A stretch of 64,000 bases of DNA. It comes from Polytrichum commune (taxonomy: Eukaryota; Streptophyta; Polytrichopsida; Polytrichales; Polytrichaceae). The stretch covers positions 24,027,666 to 24,091,665 of the forward strand of contig OX485807.1 in the NCBI GenBank assembly GCA_950295325.1, written 5' to 3'. Made by a program: the position numbers and the translations under genes. Below are positions 1 to 10,080 of this stretch, one piece after another. Within the stretch, counting starts at the first letter, position 1. Each line of letters begins with the position of its first letter. The notes below the pieces were generated by a model. The model saw only the letters and a list, made by a program, of their open reading frames with translations, was not told the origin of the DNA and ran no database searches.

Positions 1-323
1 AGTGTCTCATCCTCTCTACTACGGAAATACTCAGGAGACATCTCTGTATACATTGTATTTGGCGGAGCGCTAGGCCCGCTCTGCACATCATCATTATTTT
101 TCTCTTCAGAGTGTTCCGAAGTATCTACGCGGGTAGTAGCATCGCTAGTAACCTGAGCAGGTACCCCTAAGGGCAAGTGATTTGAGGTTTGTCTTAGCAC
201 CGGTGTGTTGGGATTCAAATTACTCAATGGAGGTCGTATAGGTGTACCTATTACCGGAATAGATACCGGTACACCCCTGCCACTGAACTCTTGACTTCCG
301 CGTGTTCTCTTATGACCTGCCAT
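1..323 (-). CDS. 5' part of an unidentified gene running off the left edge
   Basis: A reading frame with no stop runs from an ATG at 323-321 to the window edge (107 codons plus two bases). The protein begins MAGHKRTRGSQEFSGRG and is rich in Ser, Thr, Pro and Gly, then turns acidic (a run of Glu, Asp and Asn around codons 75-85), ending near the edge with SPEYFRSREDE. No family domain is visible in this part. Directly before the ATG is a good splice acceptor (TTTTACAG then T and the ATG), so the start codon lies at the head of an exon and the leader comes from an upstream exon, probably the one ending at 987. Low-complexity, Pro/Ser-rich N-termini of this sort occur in the second (accessory) protein of plant CACTA elements, and a CACTA transposase gene lies just upstream on the same strand, so this could be that protein. 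That is inference; it could equally be a host gene. Confidence 0.5.
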   Translation of the reverse strand, partial: MAGHKRTRGSQEFSGRGVPVSIPVIGTPIRPPLSNLNPNTPVLRQTSNHLPLGVPAQVTSDATTRVDTSEHSEEKNNDDVQSGPSAPPNTMYTEMSPEYFRSREDET

Positions 324-324
324 A

Positions 325-986
325 CTGTAAAAGTGAAGTATTTATAAAACGGTATGCTATCCAAAAATGAAATTTTTCATCAAAACAATGCATTATGCAC
401 CTGAATAGTCACCCAGTAGTGATAGAATTTTCTTTTTTACAATAAAGTTTCAAGAGAGATGTGTAAAGGTGATAAATTAAGTATCTATGATACATGTCAT
501 AGTGTGGCAGCAAATGTCTTCTAAGGCTACATTGCATGTAACCTAGACACTTGCAGACACTATCGGAAGGTACAAAGGTTACCGATAGAAACTTAGAATG
601 TCTTTCCTAAAACCCCTCAAGAACCTCTATAGATCTACTGGATCTGCTACATTATGAATAGCTCGCAATCGAAAGATTGCAACAATAGCTGACATACTAA
701 ACCCTAAACCTCTTTTAGCACGGCAGTACCTCCCTAATCCACACTTCATTTCAAACTATAAACTCAAAACCCTCAAGAAACCTTAATGCTACACTTAAGC
801 TCCTTGATCCGCCACTTAACCCCAGAACCACAAATCAAAACCCCCGGGCCCTAAGAATCCTTTGGTGCCACAGTTTGAACAAATGCAACTGCAAACGTTT
901 AGATCCCACAACCATCAACTCTCTAAACACACAACAACAAGGCCAAACACACAACAACAACTTGTGGATTGAAGCGTGATGCTTAC
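325..986 (-). other. Probable leader intron of the left-edge gene
   Basis: On the - strand a strong donor (CTCAAG then GTAAGC) lies at 987/986 and an acceptor (TTTTACAG) at 326/325, just before the ATG at 323. The 662 bases between have no long reading frame and fit a leader intron. The upstream exon holds a short reading frame (MEETANTLK) that would run into a stop a few codons after the splice, so if spliced this way it would act as an upstream ORF. Confidence 0.4.
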
Positions 987-1110
987 CTTGAGGGTGTTAG
1001 CAGTTTCTTCCATTCGCGGAGCGTGAGGGCTATGAGAATTAGGTTAAGGCCGAGTGCAAAAGGAACGTGAGAGCCAAAGAAAGGTCTATAGGCCCTAACC
1101 CAAACCCAAC
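987..1110 (-). other. Probable non-coding leader exon
   Basis: This less AT-rich segment reads, on the - strand, into the donor at 987/986. It contains the short ATG frame described for the leader intron. The upstream limit (transcription start) cannot be set from sequence; the figure given is approximate. Confidence 0.3.
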
Positions 1111-1692
1111 CCTCTGGGGTAGTTCACCCGGTAAAAAACCTCCTCGTCAAAATGGTTGTAGGTTTAAATCCGTTTTATTTTAAAAGCATTGATTCACATC
1201 CTCCACTTTCCCAATTCAACCGGACTTTTCACAAAATCAACCGGCCGTATTACACTAAACACCGGTTCTCCCTAGGTCACATTAGCGACACTTCAACTTT
1301 TTAATAAAAAGTTGTTAAATCTCTGCACATACATTTCACTCGTGAGTGATAAGATAAATTTGTTAGAAACATAATTAATGGGAAGAAGGCAACATGGCTT
1401 AGAAAGAGCTTTTCTTATTTTTAATTATATATTCAATGAACCAAAAATCACATATTAGGCAAATGAATTTATATGGCGTTTCGTCTTTAGAAAAATAATA
1501 TCAAACAATATTATTTTTTTGATATATTAAAAAATTATTTCATGATTCTTTTGTTATATTCATTTCTAATTTGACTTAATAACCAAAATATTGGTAATTA
1601 AAAAAATTAAATGCCTAGTTTCATATCTTATTATGATATCTAATAAAGATATTGTAATTATATTTCCCCTTGAAGATGATTGATAGTCAAAT
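1111..1692. other. AT-rich stretch without a recognised gene
   Basis: Between the leader exon and the 3' end of the CACTA transposase gene there is only AT-rich sequence with no long reading frame. A CACTA-like word (CACTAAACACCGG) occurs near 1251 but has no partner on the far side of the transposase gene, so I do not call it a terminal repeat. Confidence 0.5.
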
Positions 1693-1920
1693 TTAGATGC
1701 ATGAATATAATATGTACCTCATCCTTTGATTACTATGTTCGGAATCAGACTCAGATTCCAATTCAGTATTTGCAGTTGCAATTGTTGGCATGTCTGCATA
1801 ATCAGCTTCACCATCTAAAGAATCGGAGGTGTCTTGAGCATCATCATTGTCTTCATCGATATCTTCTTCTTCAACACTCTCATGTGGTGGATTTTCACCA
1901 GCAAGCAAACCAGTAACATG

Positions 1921-4900
1921 TCATCCATCGTCCAATATTGGGGCAGCCATATTATCAAATATCATATATTTTCTAGCATGACTTTGAAGGACATATTTCC
2001 AATTTGTGTCTGATTCAACATCAGCAAAGAAAATTTGCTCCACATCATCCACGTAAACAAGCGGTTGGCTAGTGATATTGTTACAATCCGTAACCTTAGA
2101 AGTATCTATAGAATAAAAATAATTGGGATTGAGTTTGGTATTATTGTCAAACCATCGAATCTTCAAAACATTTTGTTTCATACTTCCAAGATGCACTTCC
2201 ATGATATCTTCAATTATCCCAATAAAATCCTTTGTAACATCATTTTCAACCTCAAATCGTGCACCAATTGTACAATCGTTGGTCAAACAACTAGTATCAA
2301 CATCCTCCCTGCGAAGATGACGTCCATATGCAAACATAGATCGATAACTTTTATATTCCTCTTGAACTCCAAAAGATATATCAAACAATTCTTCTGCAAT
2401 GTCATCTCCATTGTCTTTAGCACCTTGGATGTAAGCCCTCATCCATAAATCCAATGGTTGAATTTGTTGAGGACGTGCACCACGAGTTCTTCGTGGTAGG
2501 TTTCTCCATGAGTTCAAAGCTGCCTTAGCAATATCATCTTGTTGCATATAAATTAAATAATAATCATGAACCAATGATAACCTTTGAAAAATAAAGATAT
2601 TTAATTGACGGCGAATCATATCTTCATGTCCCAAGAATTTTTTTGAGCGTCCTTTCCCTTCAAGGACTACACCTATTTTAAAACACATTTTATTAAAAAA
2701 AACATTTAATATGATAAAATGCATTTTTAAAAATAAAAGATATAAAATAAAAGATATAATTTTTTTAGAAAAACACATACCTGTGACACGCTCGTCTTCT
2801 TCTTCCTTCCAAACTCTTGGTGCAAAATCGTCAAATTGAGCAATTTTATCATGGAGCATTCCCATGGCTTCTTGTAAGAGATATCCCTCCGACATACTTC
2901 CTTCTGGTTTTGCTCTTTGACGCACAAAACCTTTAAGAGTTTTCATATATCTTTCAACAAAAAACATCCACCGATATGGAACGGGACCCAAAAGAGATAT
3001 GTCGTCAACCAAATGAACCAAAAGGTGTACTTGGCCATCAAAAAATGATGTGGGCATTTGCATTTGTAACAAAGTCATAATCACGTATGACTCTTGTTTC
3101 ATATTCTCAATTTTTTCCTTGTGAATGCATTTTTTGGACAACCACCTAATAAGTCTAGATAGTCTACAAATTGTCTTTGAGAAATTTGAATCAAACATGC
3201 CTTGAATAACAATAGGTATGTGGAATCGGAGAATATTGTAGAAATCATGTGATTTTAAGCCCTTATTGGTGTCTTTTTCTGTAAATGCATTGTCTAGATG
3301 CGCTCCAAAACCAGTGGGAGTTTTTATTTTTTTAATCTGACGAAAAAACTCTTTCACTTGGTCTTTATTTTCCAACTTATATGGCGCTAGACAAGACTCT
3401 ATGGAAGAAGCTTGATGTTGCACCCATAAATCTTGTTTTGTATTGGAAAGTTGTAAATCAAGTCTTGCAGCGATATTGTCTTTTTCTCCAAGAAGATGAG
3501 AAATGAGTGACTTTGACACATTCTTGAATATGTGCATTGGATCAAGACAATGAGGCACAAGTAAATCAGACCAATATTCAAGCTCATGAAAAGCGGACAA
3601 ACGATTCATGCCTGGAGGTAATGATCGGCCCCGAGACGTTGTTGGTATTTTAGGCCCTCTTGCAGCATTCCAAGTGTTCAACCAGTCTTTGGCAATTGCA
3701 CGTGGTGGAGGAGGACTCATTTCATGCACAACATTAAAATAATGTGCAAGCTCCACACGAAAAGGGTGGTTGATGGGCAGGAATTGACGAAATTCATCAT
3801 AAACAGATTTTTTCAGAGGATTGGAATACCTCCATTTCACCAACTCTCGACACAAGATACATCCGCTTCTTCCTTTTGTTTTTAAACCTGTCATATATTG
3901 AAACATATGTATGTGAGTATTATATCTTATATTGTCAATGAGTCAACTAAATTTAAAATGGAATCCAAATAAATACATGTATTAAATATTTATTAAAATT
4001 AAAAAAAATAAAAAAGAATAAAATCCAATGTCATACTCACTATAAACAAATAATATATATGTAAACATAATCTTGAATCTAAAATATATACCTGAAACAA
4101 CTGAAAGTCCAGGATAATCGTGCAACGTGGAGAACAGCATAGCTCGCAAACGAAATTCACCTTCATTTGGTCTAGAAGCATCATGCACCATGATACCTTC
4201 CGACCATAATAATTTAAATTCATCCAACAATGGCCTTAAATATACATAAAAAAATTTCACTTGTTTTTTACCAGGAATAATCAAACAAGTGATCATAAAT
4301 GCACTCTTGATGGCCAAATGTGGAGGAAGATTATAATTTATCAAAGTCACAGGCCAAACACTATTATTTGTGGATCTTTGAGAAAATGGTTGAATACCAT
4401 TACTAGCCAGCATGAACTTCAGATTTCGAGGTTCAACTGCAAAATCATGATACGGCAGAGACTCAAATTGTTTAATTGCCTTACCATCAAAAATTCCATT
4501 AAGGATTTCACCATTACTTCGGTATTGAACGTGGGCATCCAAAAGTTTGGCTTTGGATGAAACCAAGAACATTTGTTTGATTCTTGGAGTAATAGGCATA
4601 TATCGTAATACCTGCATATACAATGTTTATACACCTAATTAGTATCCTAAAAAAATGTTTATGTTTATTATAAATTTGATATTCCACGTATTAGAATTAG
4701 AATTAAAATATTGATAAAAATAAATACCTTTCGTAAGTTTTTAAAAAAAAAATTATGCTTCAACAGTGATAACGTTCATGATAATCACAATGCAATTTCT
4801 ATACCAATCAAAATATTAAAATTATACCTTGTGTGGCACACGAATTTTGCCTTGACTGCGACGATATCGCGAGATGCCACATTTTGGACACACTTCCAAA

Positions 4901-5848
4901 TTTGCAAATTCTTTCCAATAAAGAATGCAATCTTTTTTGCAGGCATGAATAACATGCACAGGAAGTTTTGTATGATGAAGTGCATTGATGGCCTCTCTAT
5001 GTGTTGAGGGGCAATGATTGTCAAATGGAAGAAATTTTTGATGCAACAACCTATCACAAATGATGGCCACATAATAATATCATAAATATATTTATATATT
5101 TATATATTTATATTTATTTATATTTATATTTATATTTATATTTATATATATATTTATCAATCATAATAAAGAATTAAACAAATCCAATAATTACCTGAAT
5201 AAATCATCCATACTCTCGTTGGACCATTGGTGTAATGTTTGCAAATTCAACAACAATACATTGGACAGTAATGCTGACAATTGACAGTCCTTGTACAGAG
5301 GGCGCTGCAACAAAGACTCCATAGTAGTTGGTGCAGATGTTGGAGTAGATTGAATGAACTCAGTCTCCAACACCTCATTCTCTAGAGACATTGATAGATT
5401 TTCTTCTTGTTGTTGAAGGGCAACATGGTCTTCAACTGTATGCTCATATGCAAAGCCTTGTGAAAAATCCTGAAACAAATATCATGTAAAACAAATACTT
5501 TACATATCAGTTTTTTATATTATGTATAAGTTTATATTACACTTTCTATTTAATTTATTAAAGATCATAATTTAGATTTTAGATTTTATTTATTTTAAAA
5601 TTTAAAATATTAACGAACCAAATATATCAAAACAATTCTCGTACTTGTGATGAATGTGTTGGAGATGAGGATGAAACATCTCGCGAGTCTGAGGAGTTTG
5701 ATGCCTCAATATGAAGGCCGTATCGGATTTCATGTTTATCACAAACATGACATAGCCGAAAATGTTGTCCTTTGCACCGTTTATAATGACATAAACGTCT
5801 TTTGCGTGTTCTTGATCCTTCACCCCTTTCCATTGCATTTGGCGTCAT
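1921..5848 (-). CDS. CACTA transposase, six coding exons, 1026 aa
   Basis: Exons on the - strand: 5848-5645, 5469-5195, 5050-4828, 4611-4092, 3887-2781 and 2672-1921. All five introns have GT and AG ends and every junction keeps frame, giving 1026 codons plus TGA. In order the protein shows a basic Cys-rich N-terminus; a conserved linker; a Cys/His patch (HACKKDCILYWKEF then CPKCG, about residues 195-217); the Transposase_21 core (SNGEI, FDGKAIKQF, LASNGIQPFS, VWPVTLINYNLPP, about 240-480); a DUF4218-like region in exon 5 (PTSFFDGQVHLLVHLVDD, then RWMFFVERYMKTLKGFVRQ); and a DUF4216-like region in exon 6 (ARFEVE onward). The product should bind element ends and catalyse cut-and-paste in the nucleus. 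After the TGA the same frame stays open to 1693, encoding a Glu/Asp-rich tail, so the TGA may be a recent nonsense change in an originally longer protein. Confidence 0.85.
5090..5158. repeat. AT-rich simple repeat inside a CACTA intron
   Basis: An irregular run of TTTATA and ATATAT units lies in the intron between exons 2 and 3 of the transposase gene. Confidence 0.8.
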
Positions 5849-5862
5849 AAGAGTTTAACCTG

Positions 5863-6599
5863 CAATTTTAAAAAAATGAGGAAACGAAAAATATACTATC
5901 AACAATTTTATGAGTAATGCTTAAATTTTTCCATTATGAGATTCATTTTTTATAATTTTAAAGTTAGATTATGCAAAATTGAATTATTATTTAAGCACAT
6001 CTATCTATAAGGTATACATTTTCATGCTTGAAGGCATAGGTATTGATAACACATGTGTGATCCAATTATGAGGAAAGAATCCAATTAGTCTTGCGATATC
6101 AAAAATAATATTAACAATTGATGAAATTCTTTTTTTTAATAACTTACTTTTTAACCAAATTACAAATCATGACAACGAGTACATGTTGAAACACTATTTA
6201 CAAGAGAGAAAGTCGTGACTATAAATCTAAATACCGGTTTTAAAACATGGGTATGATTAAAATGTTTGTTAAAGACCATCAAAGAATTGATTGACGTGTA
6301 TTATATGTTCAATGTATTAAAGCATGACTAGATACCTCATAAACAAAGATACAAAAAATACTAAACATAAAGTGATAATTTACCATATCCAATATTGTTT
6401 GTTTTATATGAAATGTCAAGGAATAGAAACTAATAGTATACGTTCCCGCATACATATCATTCTATAATTTGAGGAATCAATCTAGTTTAGTTTGGTTATT
6501 ATATACTAGATAGAGTTCTTCTAAAATAAGTAAAAATATAAATATAAATATAAATACCAAAGATAGAGTACAACAATAGTTAACCAATGACAACGAATA
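5863..6599. other. AT-rich stretch, no gene seen
   Basis: No domain-bearing frame is present. The part next to 5862 is likely leader and upstream region of the CACTA transposase gene. Confidence 0.45.
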
Positions 6600-6837
6600 T
6601 TCGCTAATTTGAGACTTTCTTTTGTCTCAAATTAATATATGGACCGCAACAATATGGTCTAATGTTTGGATCGTCTTAACTAAACCATCTTCATATGAGT
6701 TCTTAATTGGGTTCTTGATATGAACACCCGCTTCAATGTATTTGCATCTTACATAATTCCCCAATATTTGTGTGATTTATCCATGTTCTTAAATTTGGAA
6801 CTATCTCAAAATGACAAAAAAGTCCCAAATTAACAAA
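6600..6837. mobile_element. TA-target MITE, family F copy 1
   Basis: A 238-bp element with inverted ends of about 20 bp (left begins TTCGCTAATTTGAGACTTTC) flanked on both sides by TA (6598-6599 and 6838-6839). A second copy lies at 61125-61363 in the same orientation and is alike along its whole length. TA target and short inverted ends point to a Tc1/mariner-type (Stowaway-like) non-autonomous element. Confidence 0.75.
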
Positions 6838-7822
6838 TATAGTGCTAAAAATAAAAGGCAGGTAAGTATATCCTCATTACATAAAGACAACTACAAACTC
6901 CTCTGATTTTCAAAGTTTTTACAAATATTGTTTACAATCTATAAATTACAAGTTATACAATAAAATATGCATGTACTATATGTCTAATCTATCATGAGTC
7001 TACACTACATTACCGTACTTTGTTGTAATATTTAATATTCATCTGCAATGAGATTAAATCATTCAATATGAAAAAATTAATATCTTTAAATTTGATGAAG
7101 TTAACATGTTATACTAACCCCAAAATGTGGTATCCACAAGGGGTTCATATAGTCTTAAGTAGTGAAGGGTGGCCAAGTATCGGAATTCAAGGACATTGTA
7201 TATATTTTTTTTATCAAAATAGAGAGCCATATGTGGTTTATCATAGAATATGAAGTTGTTAAACCATATGTACACCCAAATTCAAGTGTCTTTTCACATA
7301 CAAAACACATCATATATAAGTGTTGCAAAACCGTTGCAAAACTGTAAACTAGTTAGCAAGCCGAAAACGTCTAAGTATAAAAGCGTTGCTAACTGGGGCT
7401 CTAGGTACTAGTGAGCTAGGGAGAGATGTTGGGGCTTCTCAAACGTGATCTCGGCTCTTATGACCAGTTTGTAATGCAGTTCAAGCAAGCATGTGCCACT
7501 CAGTTCAGACCACTGTGAGTCATGCATGAATTACACTCATCTCATTCGATCGCTAACTGCACTCGTAATGCCAAATCAATGTTTCAATGTCTCAATGTAT
7601 ACACACAAAAAACTCATATTAACTTTTATCTTACCATTATGGACCAGTGAGCGGCGCGACCTCCACGCACCTACCTTTGGATTCCGGCTCATCACCCGCA
7701 ATATTCCGAACCTATCACTCGACACTGCAGATCAACTCCTTGGTGCAGGCAGCTTGAGCCTTGAGAAGGTTGTCTTGAAAACAAAGATACTAATGGTCAG
7801 CCGCTACTATTTATGGATGTGC
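6838..7822. other. No recognised gene
   Basis: Short frames are present (for example one at 7493-7945 on the + strand), but only its last part, which overlaps the splicing-factor relic, shows recognisable protein. The rest looks non-coding. Confidence 0.45.
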
Positions 7823-8589
7823 AGTGTATGGGTGGGCCGTAAGCCCCCTGGATTTGCTTTCATCGAATTTGAAGACCGAAGAGATGCTGACCGACGATGC
7901 TATTCGTGCATTGAATGGTATATGTGCTGCCTTTTAATTTCTTGACTTGTTGCATGTATGCAATGTTCTTATGATAGGAAGTGTGCATTATTTTATGCAT
8001 GTAGCCTGTTTATCAATCATGGTTAATCAGATCCTTGGATGCTGCAGCATGGGGGTCTGAGTTATTGTAAGCCTCGTATAACATGCATGAAGGTGTTTAT
8101 GACTTTACTGTCGAGTGAAGCCTCGACCTCAATTCAAAAACTGAACTGTCTTTCCAACAAATTTTCCTTTTGTTGGGTTTTTACTTTAGGACCTTAATTA
8201 CTGTGTGCCTTTTGGATTGGTACAGTCTACTTGGCTTTGTTTGGGATACATGGAGTGCTTTCATTATGTATGGTCTTTCAATATACTGCTAGACTAAAAA
8301 CTTATCTTGCACGTAAGAATGGTTGGCAAGTAGAACTCTCACAAAGCTCTGGTGGAGGTGGGAGTCCATGCAGACGAGGGGGAGATGATATGAAATGTTA
8401 TGAATGTGGGGAAGGTGGCCACTTCGCCCAAGAGTGCTGTCTTCGTGTCGGAGCTGGTGGCTTGGGAACGGGCGGCCGTGGTAGGAGCCCTTGTGGAAGC
8501 CCTAGCTTGTTATCGCCGCAGTCCAAGCTACGGTGCTCGGAGGTATGTTTCTATGTTAGAAGAAGAAGATACGCTGACCATGTGATTAG
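7823..8589 (+). pseudogene. RSZ-type SR splicing factor, 5'-truncated relic
   Basis: Two exon relics of a plant RSZ21/RSZ22-like splicing factor remain. The first (7823-7917) encodes the end of the RNA-recognition motif (SVWVGRKPPGFAFIEFED, RNP1-like) up to a donor, with a 4-base tandem duplication that shifts the frame near 7890. The second begins at 8313 with KNGWQVEL and carries a perfect CCHC zinc knuckle (CYECGEGGHFAQEC, about 8395-8440), then LRVGAGGLG and the start of an RS-type tail (YRRSPSYG) in another frame. The acceptor before 8313 reads AC instead of AG. The N-terminal half of the RRM is absent. Intact members bind RNA and recruit the spliceosome in nuclear speckles; this copy cannot. 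It retains an intron, so it arose by DNA duplication or capture and not by retroposition. Part of the tail motif is seen again near 8875-8915 (AGCTATGG, then CGGAGGTAT). Confidence 0.8.
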
Positions 8590-9247
8590 CGTGATTGGAA
8601 TGCCCGTTCGACCCACCCTTGGCATTAAACCCTCAGGGCATAATACCAGTGGTGCAGGACTACTAACCCCTCTCGGGGTGGGCACTATAGTGATGTCTCT
8701 ATGTTACATATAGAGTGGGATAGGTCTTGACACAAATCACAGATGATTTTGATCATATCAGGAAATGGTGCCTTCTGTTTCTACCTTTGTCTTGAATGCA
8801 GTGTGGATCTCAACAAACAAAATTAAGGGATCTGGTTGTGTTGTACCTTATTCTGCCAGTCATGTTGTTGTCGCACCCCAAGCTATGGCTATGATGCTCG
8901 GAGGTATCTGACTTTGTTTAGTGGGATAGAACTTGGTGCATTCTACAGAGAACATTGATTCATACTGGAAAATGTGTTTTGCCACATTATGTTGCCTCAA
9001 ATGGCTACAATTTCAATGTAACTAATCAGTATACGGGTCGTATTAATTCCGTCCTTCCAGCTCCATTTTTTTTTTTTTTTTTTTTTCAGTTAGCAGGTGC
9101 GGCGTCCAGAAAGTCATGTTTTAAGTTGCGGGAATGAAGGGTTTTTAGTTCCCATGAGCTTGGAGATTTGCATCTAGTGTATTATAATACCACACTATAT
9201 TGCTTCTAAACTTAGTACATGGTATTGTTCTCACGGGATGTTTAGTG
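8590..9247. other. No recognised gene; poly-T run
   Basis: The trailing part of the splicing-factor duplication extends into this stretch. A run of about twenty T lies at 9067-9086. Nothing else is recognised. Confidence 0.5.
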
Positions 9248-9726
9248 CAGTGATCGGGGAGATTTTTGGGCATAATCGGTTGAGATCCTAGTGTTTGCAA
9301 GTCCAACCGGTTGCATGTTAACATCCTCCGGTTTTTCTTTAATGAATTGGGGTATGTTCTATGAATTCCTCTAAAATGATGGGTAATTTTCATGGAGTCT
9401 TGAACTTCAACCGGTTATTTCTCAAACTCAATTGGTTTATCTGTAACTAACTGCCGGTTCCTCCCCGATCATTGATTTAGTGTGTGCCCTTTCCAAACCG
9501 ATGGAATAGGGGAGAACCAACTGCTAGCTATAGATGAACCGGTTGAATTTGAGAAATAACCGGTTTAAGTTAAAGCCTTCAGGAAAATGATCAATCTTTC
9601 TGGAGGAAATAAGAGAAGAACCTCAACCTAATATAGAAAAACCAAAAAGATGTCAACATGTAGCTGGTTGGACTCGCAAACACTAGGAACTTGACCAATT
9701 GTGTCCAAATACCTCCTCGGACATTG
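9248..9726. repeat. Foldback repeat, family A copy 1 (AACCGGTT motifs)
   Basis: Two arms of about 225 bp in inverted orientation (9248-9470 and about 9500-9726) enclose a short non-repeated centre. The outer end begins CAGTGATCGGGGAGATTTT. Each arm carries several AACCGGTT-like words. Related arms occur at 24.13-24.88, 47.43-47.65 and 55.35-56.00 kb. The CAGNG-like ends recall hAT elements, but I found no matching 8-bp target duplication, so the superfamily is open. Confidence 0.7.
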
Positions 9727-10080
9727 GAACTAGAGAAGTGAAACTCATTCGTCACTAACGTGATTAAGTGTTGTTGATTTGGATGGAATTAGTTTCCTCG
9801 TTTGTATTGCATTTAATTTGTCGCTCCTTGGTCTGAGGCTTGATTTTTCGGAATTTCATCATCACAGTTTCAAGATTGCAATCTCTCATAACTTGGGCTT
9901 TCAAAACTTCAATACCAATTGCAACGTTTAATTTTTCCTCATCCTTGTCAATGGGACGAAACATATTATTGATTTGTCTTGCATGTGTTTTGGGTCTTTG
10001 AGAATGAATTTCGCTCTCCATTATTGAGCTCTATTTCTTCGCATGTCTAATCGGTATCTTATAAATATCATTTTGTAGCC

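Larger units (their letters stand above)
1693..5862 (-). mobile_element. CACTA (En/Spm) DNA transposon, transposase region
   Basis: The segment carries the complete transposase gene of a CACTA element on the - strand. Outer ends were not found. On the left the element may reach beyond the window, because the partial gene at 1-323 on the same strand could be its accessory gene. On the right no TAGTG end with a matching partner is visible before the next repeat at 6600. An acceptor (AAAATTGCAG) about 12 bases upstream of the transposase ATG indicates an untranslated first exon farther right. The long open frames and intact splice sites suggest a young or recently active copy. Confidence 0.85.

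Noticed and set aside
1251-1263. CACTAAACACCGG as the left end of the CACTA element
   Set aside because: No complementary TAGTG end with the same inner sequence was found on the other side, and the element may extend beyond the window.
9764-10021. 85-codon frame on the - strand head to head with the DDE_1 transposase relic
   Set aside because: Composition is protein-like, but there is no domain, no exon signal and no repeat copy to test it; the region is more simply the 5' end of the transposon.
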